A stretch of DNA of 54,990 nt from Rhizobiaceae bacterium (GTDB lineage Bacteria > Pseudomonadota > Alphaproteobacteria > Rhizobiales > Rhizobiaceae), in the NCBI GenBank assembly GCA_019635695.1, contig JAHBYZ010000020.1, positions 1-54,990 of the forward strand, written 5' to 3'. Under the pieces are notes generated by a model. That model was not told the origin of the DNA, did no database searches, and worked only from the letters and a program-made list of their open reading frames with translations. The position numbers were made by a program, and so were the translations under genes. Each line of letters begins with the position of its first letter. Within the stretch, counting starts at the first letter, position 1. Below are positions 40,967 to 48,754 of this stretch, piece after piece.

Positions 40967-41962
40967 ATGATGAGGAAATATCTGGGCGGCCTCGCCGCAG
41001 CACTTCTCGGCACAGCCGGCATGTTTGCCGCTGCGCCGGCATCGGCCGAGGAAATCCGCATCGCCGTCGGCTGCCCGGCGGTGCCGCAATGCGCCGATTG
41101 GGTGTGGGCCGAGGACGTCGCCAAGCAACTCAACGACGCCGGTCTCGAAGCGAAGGTCTATGTCGGCGGCGCGCTCGGCAAGGATCCCGAACTGGTCGAC
41201 CAGCTGTCGCAGGGCCTGCTGCAGTTCGCGCTCACCAATTTCGTGATGATCAACCAGGTCGACAAACGCGTTCAGGGCTTCATCACGCCCTACATGTTCG
41301 ACGACATGGCGCACATGTTCCGCGCCCTCGACGAGACCGACCTGCTCGCCCCCATCGCCGCCAGCATGGAGGCGCAGGGCGTCAAGATCGCGGCGCTCAC
41401 CGGCCTTGGCGGCACCGTTGGCTTCTTCAACACCAAGAAGGAAATCAAGTCGCCGGCCGACTTCGAGGGCCTGCGCATGCGCGCCATCGACTCCTCGCAG
41501 ATGGAACTGCTCAAGAACTGGGGCGCGGCCGGCGTCGTGGTCGACATGCCGGAATTCACCACCAGCGTTCAGCAGGGCATGGTCGACGGCTACGTCAACC
41601 CGCCGGCGGTTGCCTTCATCTTCAAGCACACCGACTTCCTGAAGTTCTACACCGACGCTGGCGCCGGCACGCCGTTCCGCTCGGCGCTGATGTCGAAGGA
41701 CTGGTATGACGGCCTCTCGGCCGCGGACCGCGCCAAGGTCGACGAGGCGGTCAAACAGGCCAACATGCGCAACCGCGAATGGACCTATGCGGCGGCCAAG
41801 CAGGAAATCGAGCTTCTGAAGAAGGCCGGCGTCACGGTGACCACGCTCACGCCAGAGGCGCGCGCCGACTTCGTGGAACGCGCCAAGAAGACATGGCCGC
41901 TGCTGATGCCGGCTGAATCGGTCGCCGCCTTCGAGGCTGCCGCCGCGGCGACCCGCAAATGA
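40967..41962 (+). CDS. dctP: TRAP transporter substrate-binding protein
   Basis: Periplasmic binding protein of 331 aa with a Sec signal (MMRKYLGGLAAALLGTAGMFAAAPASA, cleavage before EEIRIA). The ligand-binding region has GLRMRAIDSSQMELLKNWGA, where the Arg normally clamps the ligand carboxylate, and MPEFTTSVQQGMVDGYVNPP. This implies an organic acid ligand. An AAAGGGGA ribosome site lies 7 nt before the ATG. The stop overlaps dctQ (ATGA). Confidence 0.92.
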   Translation: MMRKYLGGLAAALLGTAGMFAAAPASAEEIRIAVGCPAVPQCADWVWAEDVAKQLNDAGLEAKVYVGGALGKDPELVDQLSQGLLQFALTNFVMINQVDKRVQGFITPYMFDDMAHMFRALDETDLLAPIAASMEAQGVKIAALTGLGGTVGFFNTKKEIKSPADFEGLRMRAIDSSQMELLKNWGAAGVVVDMPEFTTSVQQGMVDGYVNPPAVAFIFKHTDFLKFYTDAGAGTPFRSALMSKDWYDGLSAADRAKVDEAVKQANMRNREWTYAAAKQEIELLKKAGVTVTTLTPEARADFVERAKKTWPLLMPAESVAAFEAAAAATRK

Positions 41963-42495
41963 GCTTCGGCCGCGCCATCGTCGCCACCAGCAACGCCGTC
42001 GACCGCGTCTGTCTGACGCTGGCGAAGGCCGCGCTGGTCGGCATGGTCGCGGCCATCGCTCTCCAGATCGTCGCCCGCTACGGGCTGCGATCGCCGCCAA
42101 GCTGGACCGAGGAACTCGCCCGCTACCTGATGGTGTGGGGCGGGCTCCTCGGCGCCTCGGCAGCGTTCCGGCGCAGCATCGATCCCGCGGTGGTCCGTCG
42201 CGACGAAGCCGGCAGCGACCGGTCGGCACGCTTCGCGAAGATTGCGCTGGCTGTTTCGGTGCTGATCTTCCTGCTGCCGATCCTCTACTATTCCTTCTTC
42301 GCCGCGGGCTTCGACTGGTCGCGCAGCTTCCTGATGCGCAACCTCGCGCGCGCCTCGTCGGGCCTCGGCCTGAACCTGATCTTCGTCGCTGCGGCGATCC
42401 CGACCTTCTGCATCGTCATCCTCATCCATCTCGCCGCGCGCCTTGTCGCCGGTCCGCTCAAGCCACAGGCAGCGAATGCGCCAGATATCGTCTGA
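41959..42495 (+). CDS. dctQ: TRAP transporter small permease
   Basis: Small TRAP membrane subunit of 178 aa with four hydrophobic segments and the DctQ hallmark region ALQIVARYGLRSPPSWTEELARYLMVWGGLLGASAAFRRS. It bridges the large permease and the binding protein cycle. It overlaps dctP by 4 bp and the next gene by 20 bp. Confidence 0.9.
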   Translation: MSFGRAIVATSNAVDRVCLTLAKAALVGMVAAIALQIVARYGLRSPPSWTEELARYLMVWGGLLGASAAFRRSIDPAVVRRDEAGSDRSARFAKIALAVSVLIFLLPILYYSFFAAGFDWSRSFLMRNLARASSGLGLNLIFVAAAIPTFCIVILIHLAARLVAGPLKPQAANAPDIV

Positions 42496-43423
42496 AGAAG
42501 TCTACACGGCGCTGCCCATTGCCGATTGCATCGACGTCGTTCAGGCCGCGATGATCGCGGTATCGCATGGCAAGGCGAACCTGCCGCTGCGCTGGCTGAT
42601 GCCGATCGACAATGGCAATGCCATGGGCATCATGCCCGGCGGCCTGTACGAGCCGCACATCCACGGCATCAAGCTGATCAGCCTCTATCCGGACAACCCG
42701 AAGCGAGGTCTCTCCAGCCACCAGGGCGTGATCCTGCTGTTCGATTCCGGCGACGGCCGTCCAATCGCGGCGGTGGAAGCGTCGAGCGTCACCGCCCAGC
42801 GCACGGCTGCCGCGAGCGCAGCGGCGACCCGCGCCTTGTCGCGTCCCAACTCCCGCGTTCTCGCCATTCTCGGCGCCGGCGAGCAGGCCGACCACCATCT
42901 GCCCGCCCATCTCGCGGTGCGGCCCTTCGACGAGGTCCGCGTGTGGACGCGCACCTACACCAATGCGCAGGCCTTCGCTGCGCGCCATGCTGCCAAAGCG
43001 GCGTCGATCCGGGCCGTGACCACCGCTCGCGAAGCCGTAGCCGGCGCCGACGTGGTCGTGACGGCAACCGCCTCCCCGAAGGCGATCCTGATGGGCGAAT
43101 GGCTGGAACCCGGCCAGCACGTCAATCTGGTCGGCGCCAGTGTCGCGTCGGCGCGCGAGATCGACGATGCGGGCGTGGCCCGCGGGCGCTACTTTGTCGA
43201 CACGCTCGCCGGCGCGAAGGCGCAGGCCGGCGAATACCTCGACGCGCTAAAGGCGGGCGCGGTAACCGAAGCCCATATCCTCGGCGAGATCGGCAAGGTC
43301 TACGACGGCACCCTGCCCGGCCGCATGAACGACGCCGACGTGACGATCTACAAGTCGCTCGGCGTGGCGGCGCAGGATCTCGCCGCCGCCCACGAAGTCC
43401 TCAGGCGGGTTTCCGGGAATTGA
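42476..43423 (+). CDS. Ornithine cyclodeaminase/mu-crystallin family protein
   Basis: NAD(P)-binding enzyme of 315 aa. The substrate region has LPLRWLMPIDNGNAMGIMPGG and HGIKLISLYPDNPKRGLSSHQG; the Rossmann motif is LAILGAGEQADHHLPAHLAV, and VVVTATASPKAILMGEWLEPGQHVNLVGAS follows. Family members act on imine or amino acid substrates: ornithine cyclodeaminase, alanine dehydrogenase, ketimine reductase. The ATG at 42476 lies inside the end of dctQ, so expression is coupled to the transporter. The product probably works on the imported compound; the specific reaction is not evident. Confidence 0.88.
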   Translation: MRQISSEEVYTALPIADCIDVVQAAMIAVSHGKANLPLRWLMPIDNGNAMGIMPGGLYEPHIHGIKLISLYPDNPKRGLSSHQGVILLFDSGDGRPIAAVEASSVTAQRTAAASAAATRALSRPNSRVLAILGAGEQADHHLPAHLAVRPFDEVRVWTRTYTNAQAFAARHAAKAASIRAVTTAREAVAGADVVVTATASPKAILMGEWLEPGQHVNLVGASVASAREIDDAGVARGRYFVDTLAGAKAQAGEYLDALKAGAVTEAHILGEIGKVYDGTLPGRMNDADVTIYKSLGVAAQDLAAAHEVLRRVSGN

Positions 43424-43437
43424 CCGGACCTGAAATC

Positions 43438-43471
43438 GAACCCGCCGGGTGCCTGTCCACCCGGCGGGTTC
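43438..43471. terminator. Bidirectional terminator hairpin
   Basis: Arms 43438-43451 (GAACCCGCCGGGTG) and 43458-43471 pair perfectly over 14 bp with a 6-nt loop, between the convergent stops of the cyclodeaminase-family gene (43423) and pseudoazurin gene (43525). U-tracts are weak on both sides. Position and stability support a shared terminator. Confidence 0.8.
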
Positions 43472-43524
43472 GTGGCGCAGCCTCCGGCTTCTCGCCGTCC
43501 GGCTAGGTGCGCCGGCCGCGCGCG

Positions 43525-43968
43525 CTATTTGGCGGCGACGACAAGACCGAACAGCTCCGCGAACACCGTCTTCGCCTTGCCCGTCTGCTTGACGGCCTTG
43601 GCCTCCTCGACATTCGTCGCGGCACCGACCTCGATCAGCGCTACCATGCCCATGGCGTAGTGCGGCGTGCACTTGACGCCGTAGACGCCCTCGGCGGTCA
43701 GCGTGACGGTCAGTTCCTCGTTGAACTTGCTCTTGAAAGCCTCGGCGCCCTCGGGAAGCATGCCCTTGATCGTCTCGACATTGTGGCCCTTGTCGGTTGG
43801 CACGAAGCGGATCGTGTCGCCCGGTGCCGCCTTGATGAAGTCGGGCTGGAACACCATCGTACCCTTCTCGCCCTTGTTCAGCATCAGCACCTCGATCTCG
43901 GCCGCGCCCGCAGCGCCCGCCGCGATGACTGCGACACCGAAAGCCAGCGCTGCGATGATCCGTTTCAT
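43525..43968 (-). CDS. Pseudoazurin
   Basis: Periplasmic type 1 blue copper protein of 147 aa. The Sec signal ([22 protein letters not shown]) precedes [23 protein letters not shown]. The copper ligands are His62 (GHNVET), Cys100, His103 and Met108 ([10 protein letters not shown]). Pseudoazurin carries electrons from cytochrome bc1 to copper nitrite reductase and other reductases, which fits the nirK fragment at the right end. AAAGGACAAG precedes the ATG. An NnrR-type box is centred 80 bp upstream, shared with the divergent regulator gene. Confidence 0.93.
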   Translation of the reverse strand: MKRIIAALAFGVAVIAAGAAGAAEIEVLMLNKGEKGTMVFQPDFIKAAPGDTIRFVPTDKGHNVETIKGMLPEGAEAFKSKFNEELTVTLTAEGVYGVKCTPHYAMGMVALIEVGAATNVEEAKAVKQTGKAKTVFAELFGLVVAAK

Positions 43969-44040
43969 TTTCTTGTCCTTTCTCGGTATTCGGCTGCTAT
44001 CGCCGTTGCACCCCTGATAGGCTCCGGCGCCGGCCGAGTG

Positions 44041-44056
44041 TTTGCGCCAGCGCAAA
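44041..44056. promoter_or_regulatory. NnrR/FNR-family binding palindrome, copy 1
   Basis: TTTGCGCCAGCGCAAA is a near-perfect palindrome with TTGCG half-sites, the form used by NnrR-type regulators in alphaproteobacteria (FNR uses TTGAT). It lies between divergent pseudoazurin and nnrR genes, centred about 51 bp before the nnrR start, so it could serve both promoters and give autoregulation. Confidence 0.75.
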
Positions 44057-44099
44057 CTGCGGTTAGAAACCGTGCGGGAAGACCGACCGTGGGAAGCAC

Positions 44100-44798
44100 A
44101 TGAGTCTGGACAGGAGCCTGATTGCCGGACTGCCCGGGTTTGCGGGCCTCGATGCCGGGGACCTTGACGCCGTTCTCGCCCGCGCGCGCTCGTCACGCTT
44201 CCCCAAGGATACGGAAGTGTTCGCCCAGGGCGCGCAGGCGGGTTCCTTCTTCCTGCTGCTGGCCGGACATATCCGCGTCGTGCGCACCTCGCCGGAGGGC
44301 CATCAGGTCATCGCGCGCTATATCAACGAGGGCGAACTCTTCGGCATCGCCATGGCCATGGGCAGGACCACCTATCCGGCCTCCGCGGTCGCCGCGGTGG
44401 ACTGCGTCGTGCTCACCTGGCCCAACGCGGCATGGCCGGAGCTTCAGGCGCTCGCGCCGGCGTTCGGCGCCAGCGCCTACAGGACGATCGGGACGCGCCT
44501 GCAGGAAACGCAGGCGCAGGTCATGGAAATGTCCACCCAGCAGGTCGAGCAGCGCATCGCCAACGCGCTCCTGCGCATCGTGAGTCAGTCCGGAAAGAAA
44601 ACTCCGGAAGGCATCGAGATCGACTTCCCGATCACGCGGCAGGACATCGCCGAGATGACCGGGACGACGCTTCACACCGTCAGCAGGCTGCTGAGCGCCT
44701 GGGAAGGCGAAGGTCTCGTGAAGAGCGGTCGTCAGAAGGTCGTCATCACCGATCCTCATGCATTGATGCTGATGGCCGACAGCCGGCGCAGGAAGTAG
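44100..44798 (+). CDS. nnrR: Crp/Fnr-family regulator, NnrR type
   Basis: Regulator of 232 aa with an N-terminal cyclic-nucleotide-binding-like beta-roll (about residues 15-130; [35 protein letters not shown]) and a C-terminal Crp helix-turn-helix (about 176-205; [25 protein letters not shown]). It has no FNR-type N-terminal cysteine cluster, so it is not an iron-sulfur oxygen sensor; NnrR/DNR proteins respond to NO and switch on nitrite and NO reductase genes. The adjacent denitrification genes and the NnrR-type palindromes support this reading over a generic Crp protein. Confidence 0.82.
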   Translation: MSLDRSLIAGLPGFAGLDAGDLDAVLARARSSRFPKDTEVFAQGAQAGSFFLLLAGHIRVVRTSPEGHQVIARYINEGELFGIAMAMGRTTYPASAVAAVDCVVLTWPNAAWPELQALAPAFGASAYRTIGTRLQETQAQVMEMSTQQVEQRIANALLRIVSQSGKKTPEGIEIDFPITRQDIAEMTGTTLHTVSRLLSAWEGEGLVKSGRQKVVITDPHALMLMADSRRRK

Positions 44799-44854
44799 GT
44801 CCTCCGCCGGTCCGGACTGCCGGTTCCGCGCCGCCGGGTTCTGCTCACGCCGTC

Positions 44855-45112
44855 CTATCGCGCGTCGGCGTTCTCGAAAGCCGATGGTCCGCTGACCAGT
44901 GCGTCGCTGGCCATTGCCGCCAGCAGCTCGCGCGAGAAAAGCTCCTCGTCGAGATCATGCGCGTCGCACACGTCCTTCACGGTGTGAAAGACGCCGATGG
45001 GGCAGCCGATGCAGAGCATCCGGTTCCGCATGAACAGCCGGATCGTGGTTGGCCATCGCCGCATGATCTCGTCGACCGTCATCTCCCGATCGAACGTCGG
45101 TAGTGGTTTCAC
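44855..45112 (-). CDS. DUF1858 domain protein
   Basis: Small protein of 85 aa: MTVDEIMRRWPTTIRLFMRNRMLCIGCPIGVFHTVKDVCDAH is the DUF1858/ScdA_N-type helical domain with a CxxC-like CIGC. Such proteins accompany nitric-oxide and nitrosative-stress genes and may bind a metal or iron-sulfur species. The start is taken as GTG at 45112 with GGAGG 8 nt upstream; a longer frame reaching 45214 would run across the NnrR-type box at 45163-45178 and is therefore unlikely. The box is centred 58 bp before this start. Confidence 0.78.
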   Translation of the reverse strand: MKPLPTFDREMTVDEIMRRWPTTIRLFMRNRMLCIGCPIGVFHTVKDVCDAHDLDEELFSRELLAAMASDALVSGPSAFENADAR

Positions 45113-45162
45113 GTCCGGCGCCTCCAAAGAACACAACCAAACCACCTCACCGGCCCGCCGAC

Positions 45163-45178
45163 TTTGCGCCGGCGCAAA
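45163..45178. promoter_or_regulatory. NnrR/FNR-family binding palindrome, copy 2
   Basis: TTTGCGCCGGCGCAAA is a perfect 16-bp palindrome with the same half-sites as copy 1. It lies between the divergent DUF1858 gene and truncated hemoglobin gene and is probably used to induce one or both when NO or nitrite is present. Confidence 0.78.
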
Positions 45179-45245
45179 CAAAGCGCCGATGGAAGCGCCC
45201 TCCGCCCGCGACATCGGTGCGCTTGTGGTTCCACGTGCTGATCCG

Positions 45246-45274
45246 TAAAAGTGGCAAACAATATGCCACTTTTA
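45246..45274. promoter_or_regulatory. 29-bp palindromic operator candidate upstream of truncated hemoglobin
   Basis: TAAAAGTGGCA (45246-45256) and TGCCACTTTTA (45264-45274) are perfect 11-bp arms around a 7-bp AT-rich spacer, 12 bp before the chosen hemoglobin ATG. Its form suits a dimeric repressor such as NsrR or another Rrf2-type protein, but no copy was recognised elsewhere in the window. It could also fold as an RNA hairpin that hides the ribosome site. Confidence 0.6.
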
Positions 45275-45286
45275 GGCGACGATGCG

Positions 45287-45727
45287 ATGCCTGCTGCCCC
45301 TGATACCGTCCGCCCTCAGCCCGAAATGCCGCTCGCGCACCCGTTGGTGGACCGCGCATTCATCGGCGTGCTCGTCCGCGATTTCTATTCAAGGGTGCGC
45401 GCCGACAGCCGCCTCGGTCCGATCTTCGCAGCCGAGATCACCGGCGACTGGGAGCCGCATCTGGAGAAGATGACCGACTTCTGGTGTTCGGTTATCCTGA
45501 AGAATGGGGCCTACAGCGGCCGCCCGGTGCCCGCGCATCTCAGGCTGAAACAGGTCACCGAGGCCGATTTCGACATCTGGCTCGGCCACTTCCGAAACGC
45601 CGCCGCAGCCTGCTGCCCGCCTGAAGTCGCCGAGATATTCGTCGACCGGGCCGAGCGGATCGCCCGCAGCCTCAAGCTTGCGATGTTCTTCAGGCTGGAA
45701 CGGCCAGGGGTTGAGACGGTCGGGTGA
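45287..45727 (+). CDS. Group III truncated hemoglobin
   Basis: Heme protein of 146 aa. Family marks are LVRDFYSRVRADSRLGPIFAAEI, DWEPHLEKMTDFWCSVIL, the proximal His84 in RPVPAHLRLKQV, and a C-terminal helix ending AMFFRLERPG. Group III globins are linked to NO and microaerobic metabolism, in line with the neighbours. The ATG at 45287 is chosen because the alternative starts (GTG 45251, ATG 45263) lie inside the palindrome just upstream. No strong ribosome site is seen. Confidence 0.83.
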   Translation: MPAAPDTVRPQPEMPLAHPLVDRAFIGVLVRDFYSRVRADSRLGPIFAAEITGDWEPHLEKMTDFWCSVILKNGAYSGRPVPAHLRLKQVTEADFDIWLGHFRNAAAACCPPEVAEIFVDRAERIARSLKLAMFFRLERPGVETVG

Positions 45728-45867
45728 TCGCTTTGCAGGCCCCCTCCCGTCGGCCGTATCGGTCGCGCGCGCACCGGATCGCGATCGTGTCGTCTCGGCG
45801 GTCGCGTTGTCGGCCCTGTTCCGTCTAATATCGGCCGTCGCTGCCCACGCGACGGGGAATCGCCTGC

Positions 45868-46347
45868 ATGCGCCTGACACTTCAGACGGACTACGCTCTC
45901 AGGATGCTGATGTACCTCGCCGTCCATCGGGGGCGGCCATGCCGGGTCACCGACGTGGCGGCCGACTTCGGCATCTCACGCAACCATCTGCTGAAGGTTG
46001 CGCTCAAGCTGGGGCGTCTGGGGTATCTCGCAACCGCGCGCGGGCGAACGGGTGGCATCGCCCTGGCGCGGGCGCCGGCGGACATAAATCTGGGTGACGT
46101 CGTGCGGCAGATGGAAGACGTCTTCGACCTGACCGAGTGCATGCGCAGCAACGGCAGCTGCGCGATCACCCCGGCATGCAGGTTGAAAGGCGTGGTCGGC
46201 CGGGCTCTCGACGCGTTTCTATCGGTCTTCGACGGCGTCACGCTGGCCGACATTGTCGCAAACGGAAGTGAATTGCGAACCCTACTTGAACTGAACCGGC
46301 CGTCGGGAAAGAGTGTCGCTCTGGAACCGGCTCCGGGAGGGGAATGA
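45868..46347 (+). CDS. nsrR: Rrf2-family NO-sensing repressor NsrR
   Basis: Regulator of 159 aa. The N-terminal helix-turn-helix (MRLTLQTDYALRMLMYLAVH, then VTDVAADFGISRNHLLKVALKLGRLGYL) is followed by the iron-sulfur ligands Cys91, Cys98 and Cys104 (ECMRSNGSCAITPACRLKGVV) and the ALDAFLSVFDGVTLADI helix. The Cys spacing matches NsrR rather than IscR or RirA. NO damages the cluster and lifts repression. The stop is followed directly by the ccoN ATG (TGAATG), so the oxidase operon is co-transcribed with it. Confidence 0.9.
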   Translation: MRLTLQTDYALRMLMYLAVHRGRPCRVTDVAADFGISRNHLLKVALKLGRLGYLATARGRTGGIALARAPADINLGDVVRQMEDVFDLTECMRSNGSCAITPACRLKGVVGRALDAFLSVFDGVTLADIVANGSELRTLLELNRPSGKSVALEPAPGGE

Positions 46348-47988
46348 ATGCTGGCGAACCTCACCTCTTCGGAACGGCAGAACGCACTCGTCCTGGCGGT
46401 TGCCGTCGCGCTTGCCGGCGCGGTCATGGCCATCGCGGGACGTGCGGACGTGCTGGGCATCCACGGCCTGATCGTCGCGCTCTTCGGCGGCGTCGTGGCT
46501 TGGCTGGTCATGGCTTCCTTCTATGCACCCGAACCAGCCGAGGATCGCGCCGCGTCCTACTATGACGACCCGATTAAGGTCGGCATCGTGCTCGCGATGG
46601 CCTGGGCGGTGTTCGGAATGTTCATGGGCGTCTGGGTGGCGGCGCAACTCGCCTGGCCCAACCTTGCCTTCGACGCCGCGTGGTCGACATTTGGCCGCCT
46701 GCGCCCGACCCACACCACGGGTGTCATCTTCGGTTTCGGCGGCAACGCGCTGATCGCCACGTCATTCCACGTCGTGCAACGCACCTCGCGCGCCCGCCTC
46801 GCCGGGCAGGTCAGTCCGTGGTTCGTGCTGCTCGGGTTCAACCTGTTCTGCGTGCTTGCCGTTTCCGGTTACCTGCTCGGCGTGACGCAGTCGAAGGAAT
46901 ATGCCGAGGCCGAGTGGTACGCCGACATCTGGCTCGTGATCGTCTGGGTGACCTACTTCATCCTCTACGTGGCCACGATAGCGCGGCGGAAGGAACCGCA
47001 CATCTACGTCGCCAACTGGTACTTCATGGCCTTCATCCTGGTTGTGGCGATCCTCCACATCGTCAACAACCTCGCGCTGCCCGTCTCCTGGGGTCTGGCC
47101 AAGAGCTACACGATCTGGCCCGGCGTGCAGGACGCCATGGTGCAGTGGTGGTACGGGCACAACGCCGTCGCCTTCTTCCTGACCGCCGGCTTCCTCGGCA
47201 TGCTCTATTACTACCTGCCCGTGCGCGCCCAGCGGCCGATCTTTTCCTACCGCCTGTCCATCCTGAGTTTCTGGGGCATCACCTTCTTCTACATGTGGGC
47301 CGGCTCGCACCACCTGCACTACACCGCCCTTCCGCATTGGGTGCAGACCCTTGGCATGACGTTTTCGGTGATGCTGCTGGTGCCGTCATGGGCCTCGGCC
47401 GGCAACGCCCTGCTGACGCTCAACGGCGCTTGGCATCGCGTGCGCGACGATGCCACGCTGCGCTTCATGATGGCGGCGGCGGTCTTCTATGGCCTCTCGA
47501 CCTTCGAGGGATCGTTCATGGCGATCAGGCCGGTCAATTCGCTGAGCCACTACACGGACTGGACCGTCGGCCACGTCCACGCCGGCGCGCTAGGCTGGGT
47601 CGCGCTCATCACCTTCGGCTCGCTCTACACGCTGGTGCCCAGCCTGTGGAAGCGCGAGCGCATGTATTCGGCGGCGCTGGTCGAGCTTCACTTCTGGCTC
47701 GCGATCGCCGGGACGGTCATCTACGTCTTCGCGATGTGGAACTCCGGCATCATCCAGGGCCTGATGTGGCGGACCTACACCGAGGAAGGCGCGCTGGCCT
47801 ATTCGTTCGTCGACTCGCTCGTGGCGATGTACCCGTACTACATCGCCCGTGCCTTCGGCGGCCTGCTGTTCCTGCTCGGCGCGCTGGTCGGGTGCTACAA
47901 CATCTGGATGACGGTGCGCGCGGCTCCCGCTGCCGCGACGCGCGGGGCGGATGCGCCCGTTGTCCCCGCAGCCGTGCCGGGAGAATGA
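46348..47988 (+). CDS. ccoN: cbb3-type cytochrome c oxidase subunit I
   Basis: Catalytic heme-copper subunit of 546 aa with at least 12 membrane segments. Metal-ligand regions: RPTHTTGVIFGFGGNALIATSFHVVQR (low-spin heme side), QWWYGHNAVAFFLTAGFLG (CuB His), PIFSYRLS (Tyr), WAGSHHLHYTALPHW (CuB His pair), and HYTDWTVGHVHAGALGW (heme ligands). Calcium/glutamate motif STFEGSFMAI is present. It reduces O2 at high affinity at the inner membrane. The usual GPHHLHY reads GSHHLHY here. It follows nsrR with no gap. Confidence 0.93.
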   Translation: MLANLTSSERQNALVLAVAVALAGAVMAIAGRADVLGIHGLIVALFGGVVAWLVMASFYAPEPAEDRAASYYDDPIKVGIVLAMAWAVFGMFMGVWVAAQLAWPNLAFDAAWSTFGRLRPTHTTGVIFGFGGNALIATSFHVVQRTSRARLAGQVSPWFVLLGFNLFCVLAVSGYLLGVTQSKEYAEAEWYADIWLVIVWVTYFILYVATIARRKEPHIYVANWYFMAFILVVAILHIVNNLALPVSWGLAKSYTIWPGVQDAMVQWWYGHNAVAFFLTAGFLGMLYYYLPVRAQRPIFSYRLSILSFWGITFFYMWAGSHHLHYTALPHWVQTLGMTFSVMLLVPSWASAGNALLTLNGAWHRVRDDATLRFMMAAAVFYGLSTFEGSFMAIRPVNSLSHYTDWTVGHVHAGALGWVALITFGSLYTLVPSLWKRERMYSAALVELHFWLAIAGTVIYVFAMWNSGIIQGLMWRTYTEEGALAYSFVDSLVAMYPYYIARAFGGLLFLLGALVGCYNIWMTVRAAPAAATRGADAPVVPAAVPGE

Positions 47989-47991
47989 CCG

Positions 47992-48744
47992 ATGCCTGAG
48001 CTCTTCCACCGCAAGCTCGAGCGTTCGACCATCGGCTTCGTGATCGCCATCATTGCCGCTGCCAGCGTCGGCGGCATCGTCGAGATCGCCCCGCTCTTCA
48101 CCATCGACGAGACCGTCGAGGAAGCTCCCGACATGCGGGTCTACACGCCGCTCGAGCTCGCCGGCCGCAACATCTACGTGCGCGAGGGCTGCTACGCCTG
48201 CCACAGCCAGATGATCCGCACGCTGCGCGACGAGGTCGAGCGCTACGGCCCCTACTCGCTCGCGGTCGAGTCCCAATACGACCGCCCGATGCTGTGGGGC
48301 TCGAAGCGGACCGGACCGGACCTTGCCCGCATCGGCGGCAAATATTCCGATTTCTGGCATGTGGCGCATCTCAACAACCCGCGCGACGTGGTGCCGGAGT
48401 CGAACATGCCGGCCTATCGCTGGCTCGGCCGGACGGCCTTGAAGACCGAGGACCTGCCGCTGCATCTGGCGGCGCAGAAGGCGCTCGGCGTTCCCTATAC
48501 CGACGAGATGGTTGAGAACGCCGCGCGCGACGCCTACGGCCAGGCGACGCCTGACACCGACTTCGCGGCGGGCGTGAGCGAAAGATACGGCGACGCGACT
48601 GAGGTCAGCGCCTTCGACGGCGTTGCCACGCAGCTCACCGAAATGGACGCGCTGGTGGCCTATCTCCAGGTGCTCGGGCGCCTGACCGACGCCGCCTATC
48701 GCAACACGGCGGCCACCGAGCAGCCGGCGGATCCGGCGAACTGA
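47992..48744 (+). CDS. ccoO: cbb3-type cytochrome c oxidase monoheme subunit II
   Basis: Membrane-anchored c-type cytochrome of 250 aa. One N-terminal membrane helix (about residues 12-33) is followed by the heme motif Cys67-Tyr-Ala-Cys70-His71 (GCYACHSQM) and an axial Met in VPESNMPAYRWL. Conserved TGPDLARIGGKYSDFWH is present. It passes electrons from CcoP to CcoN. The ATG lies 3 nt beyond the ccoN stop. Confidence 0.94.
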   Translation: MPELFHRKLERSTIGFVIAIIAAASVGGIVEIAPLFTIDETVEEAPDMRVYTPLELAGRNIYVREGCYACHSQMIRTLRDEVERYGPYSLAVESQYDRPMLWGSKRTGPDLARIGGKYSDFWHVAHLNNPRDVVPESNMPAYRWLGRTALKTEDLPLHLAAQKALGVPYTDEMVENAARDAYGQATPDTDFAAGVSERYGDATEVSAFDGVATQLTEMDALVAYLQVLGRLTDAAYRNTAATEQPADPAN

Positions 48745-48754
48745 GGAGGCCGCG

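Noticed and set aside
40379..42229. A 616-codon minus-strand frame opposite the TRAP genes
   Set aside because: It is antisense to strongly conserved dctM, dctP and dctQ and has no domain resemblance or ribosome site.
45251..45286. Earlier starts (GTG 45251, ATG 45263) for the truncated hemoglobin
   Set aside because: Both lie inside the 29-bp palindrome, which is better explained as an operator; the globin fold does not need the extra residues. N-terminal sequencing would settle it.
45728..45867. Possible promoter for nsrR in the 140-bp gap after the hemoglobin gene
   Set aside because: A TTGTCG and a TAATAT are present but spaced about 13 bp apart, too short for a standard promoter; no palindrome was found. 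Left unannotated.
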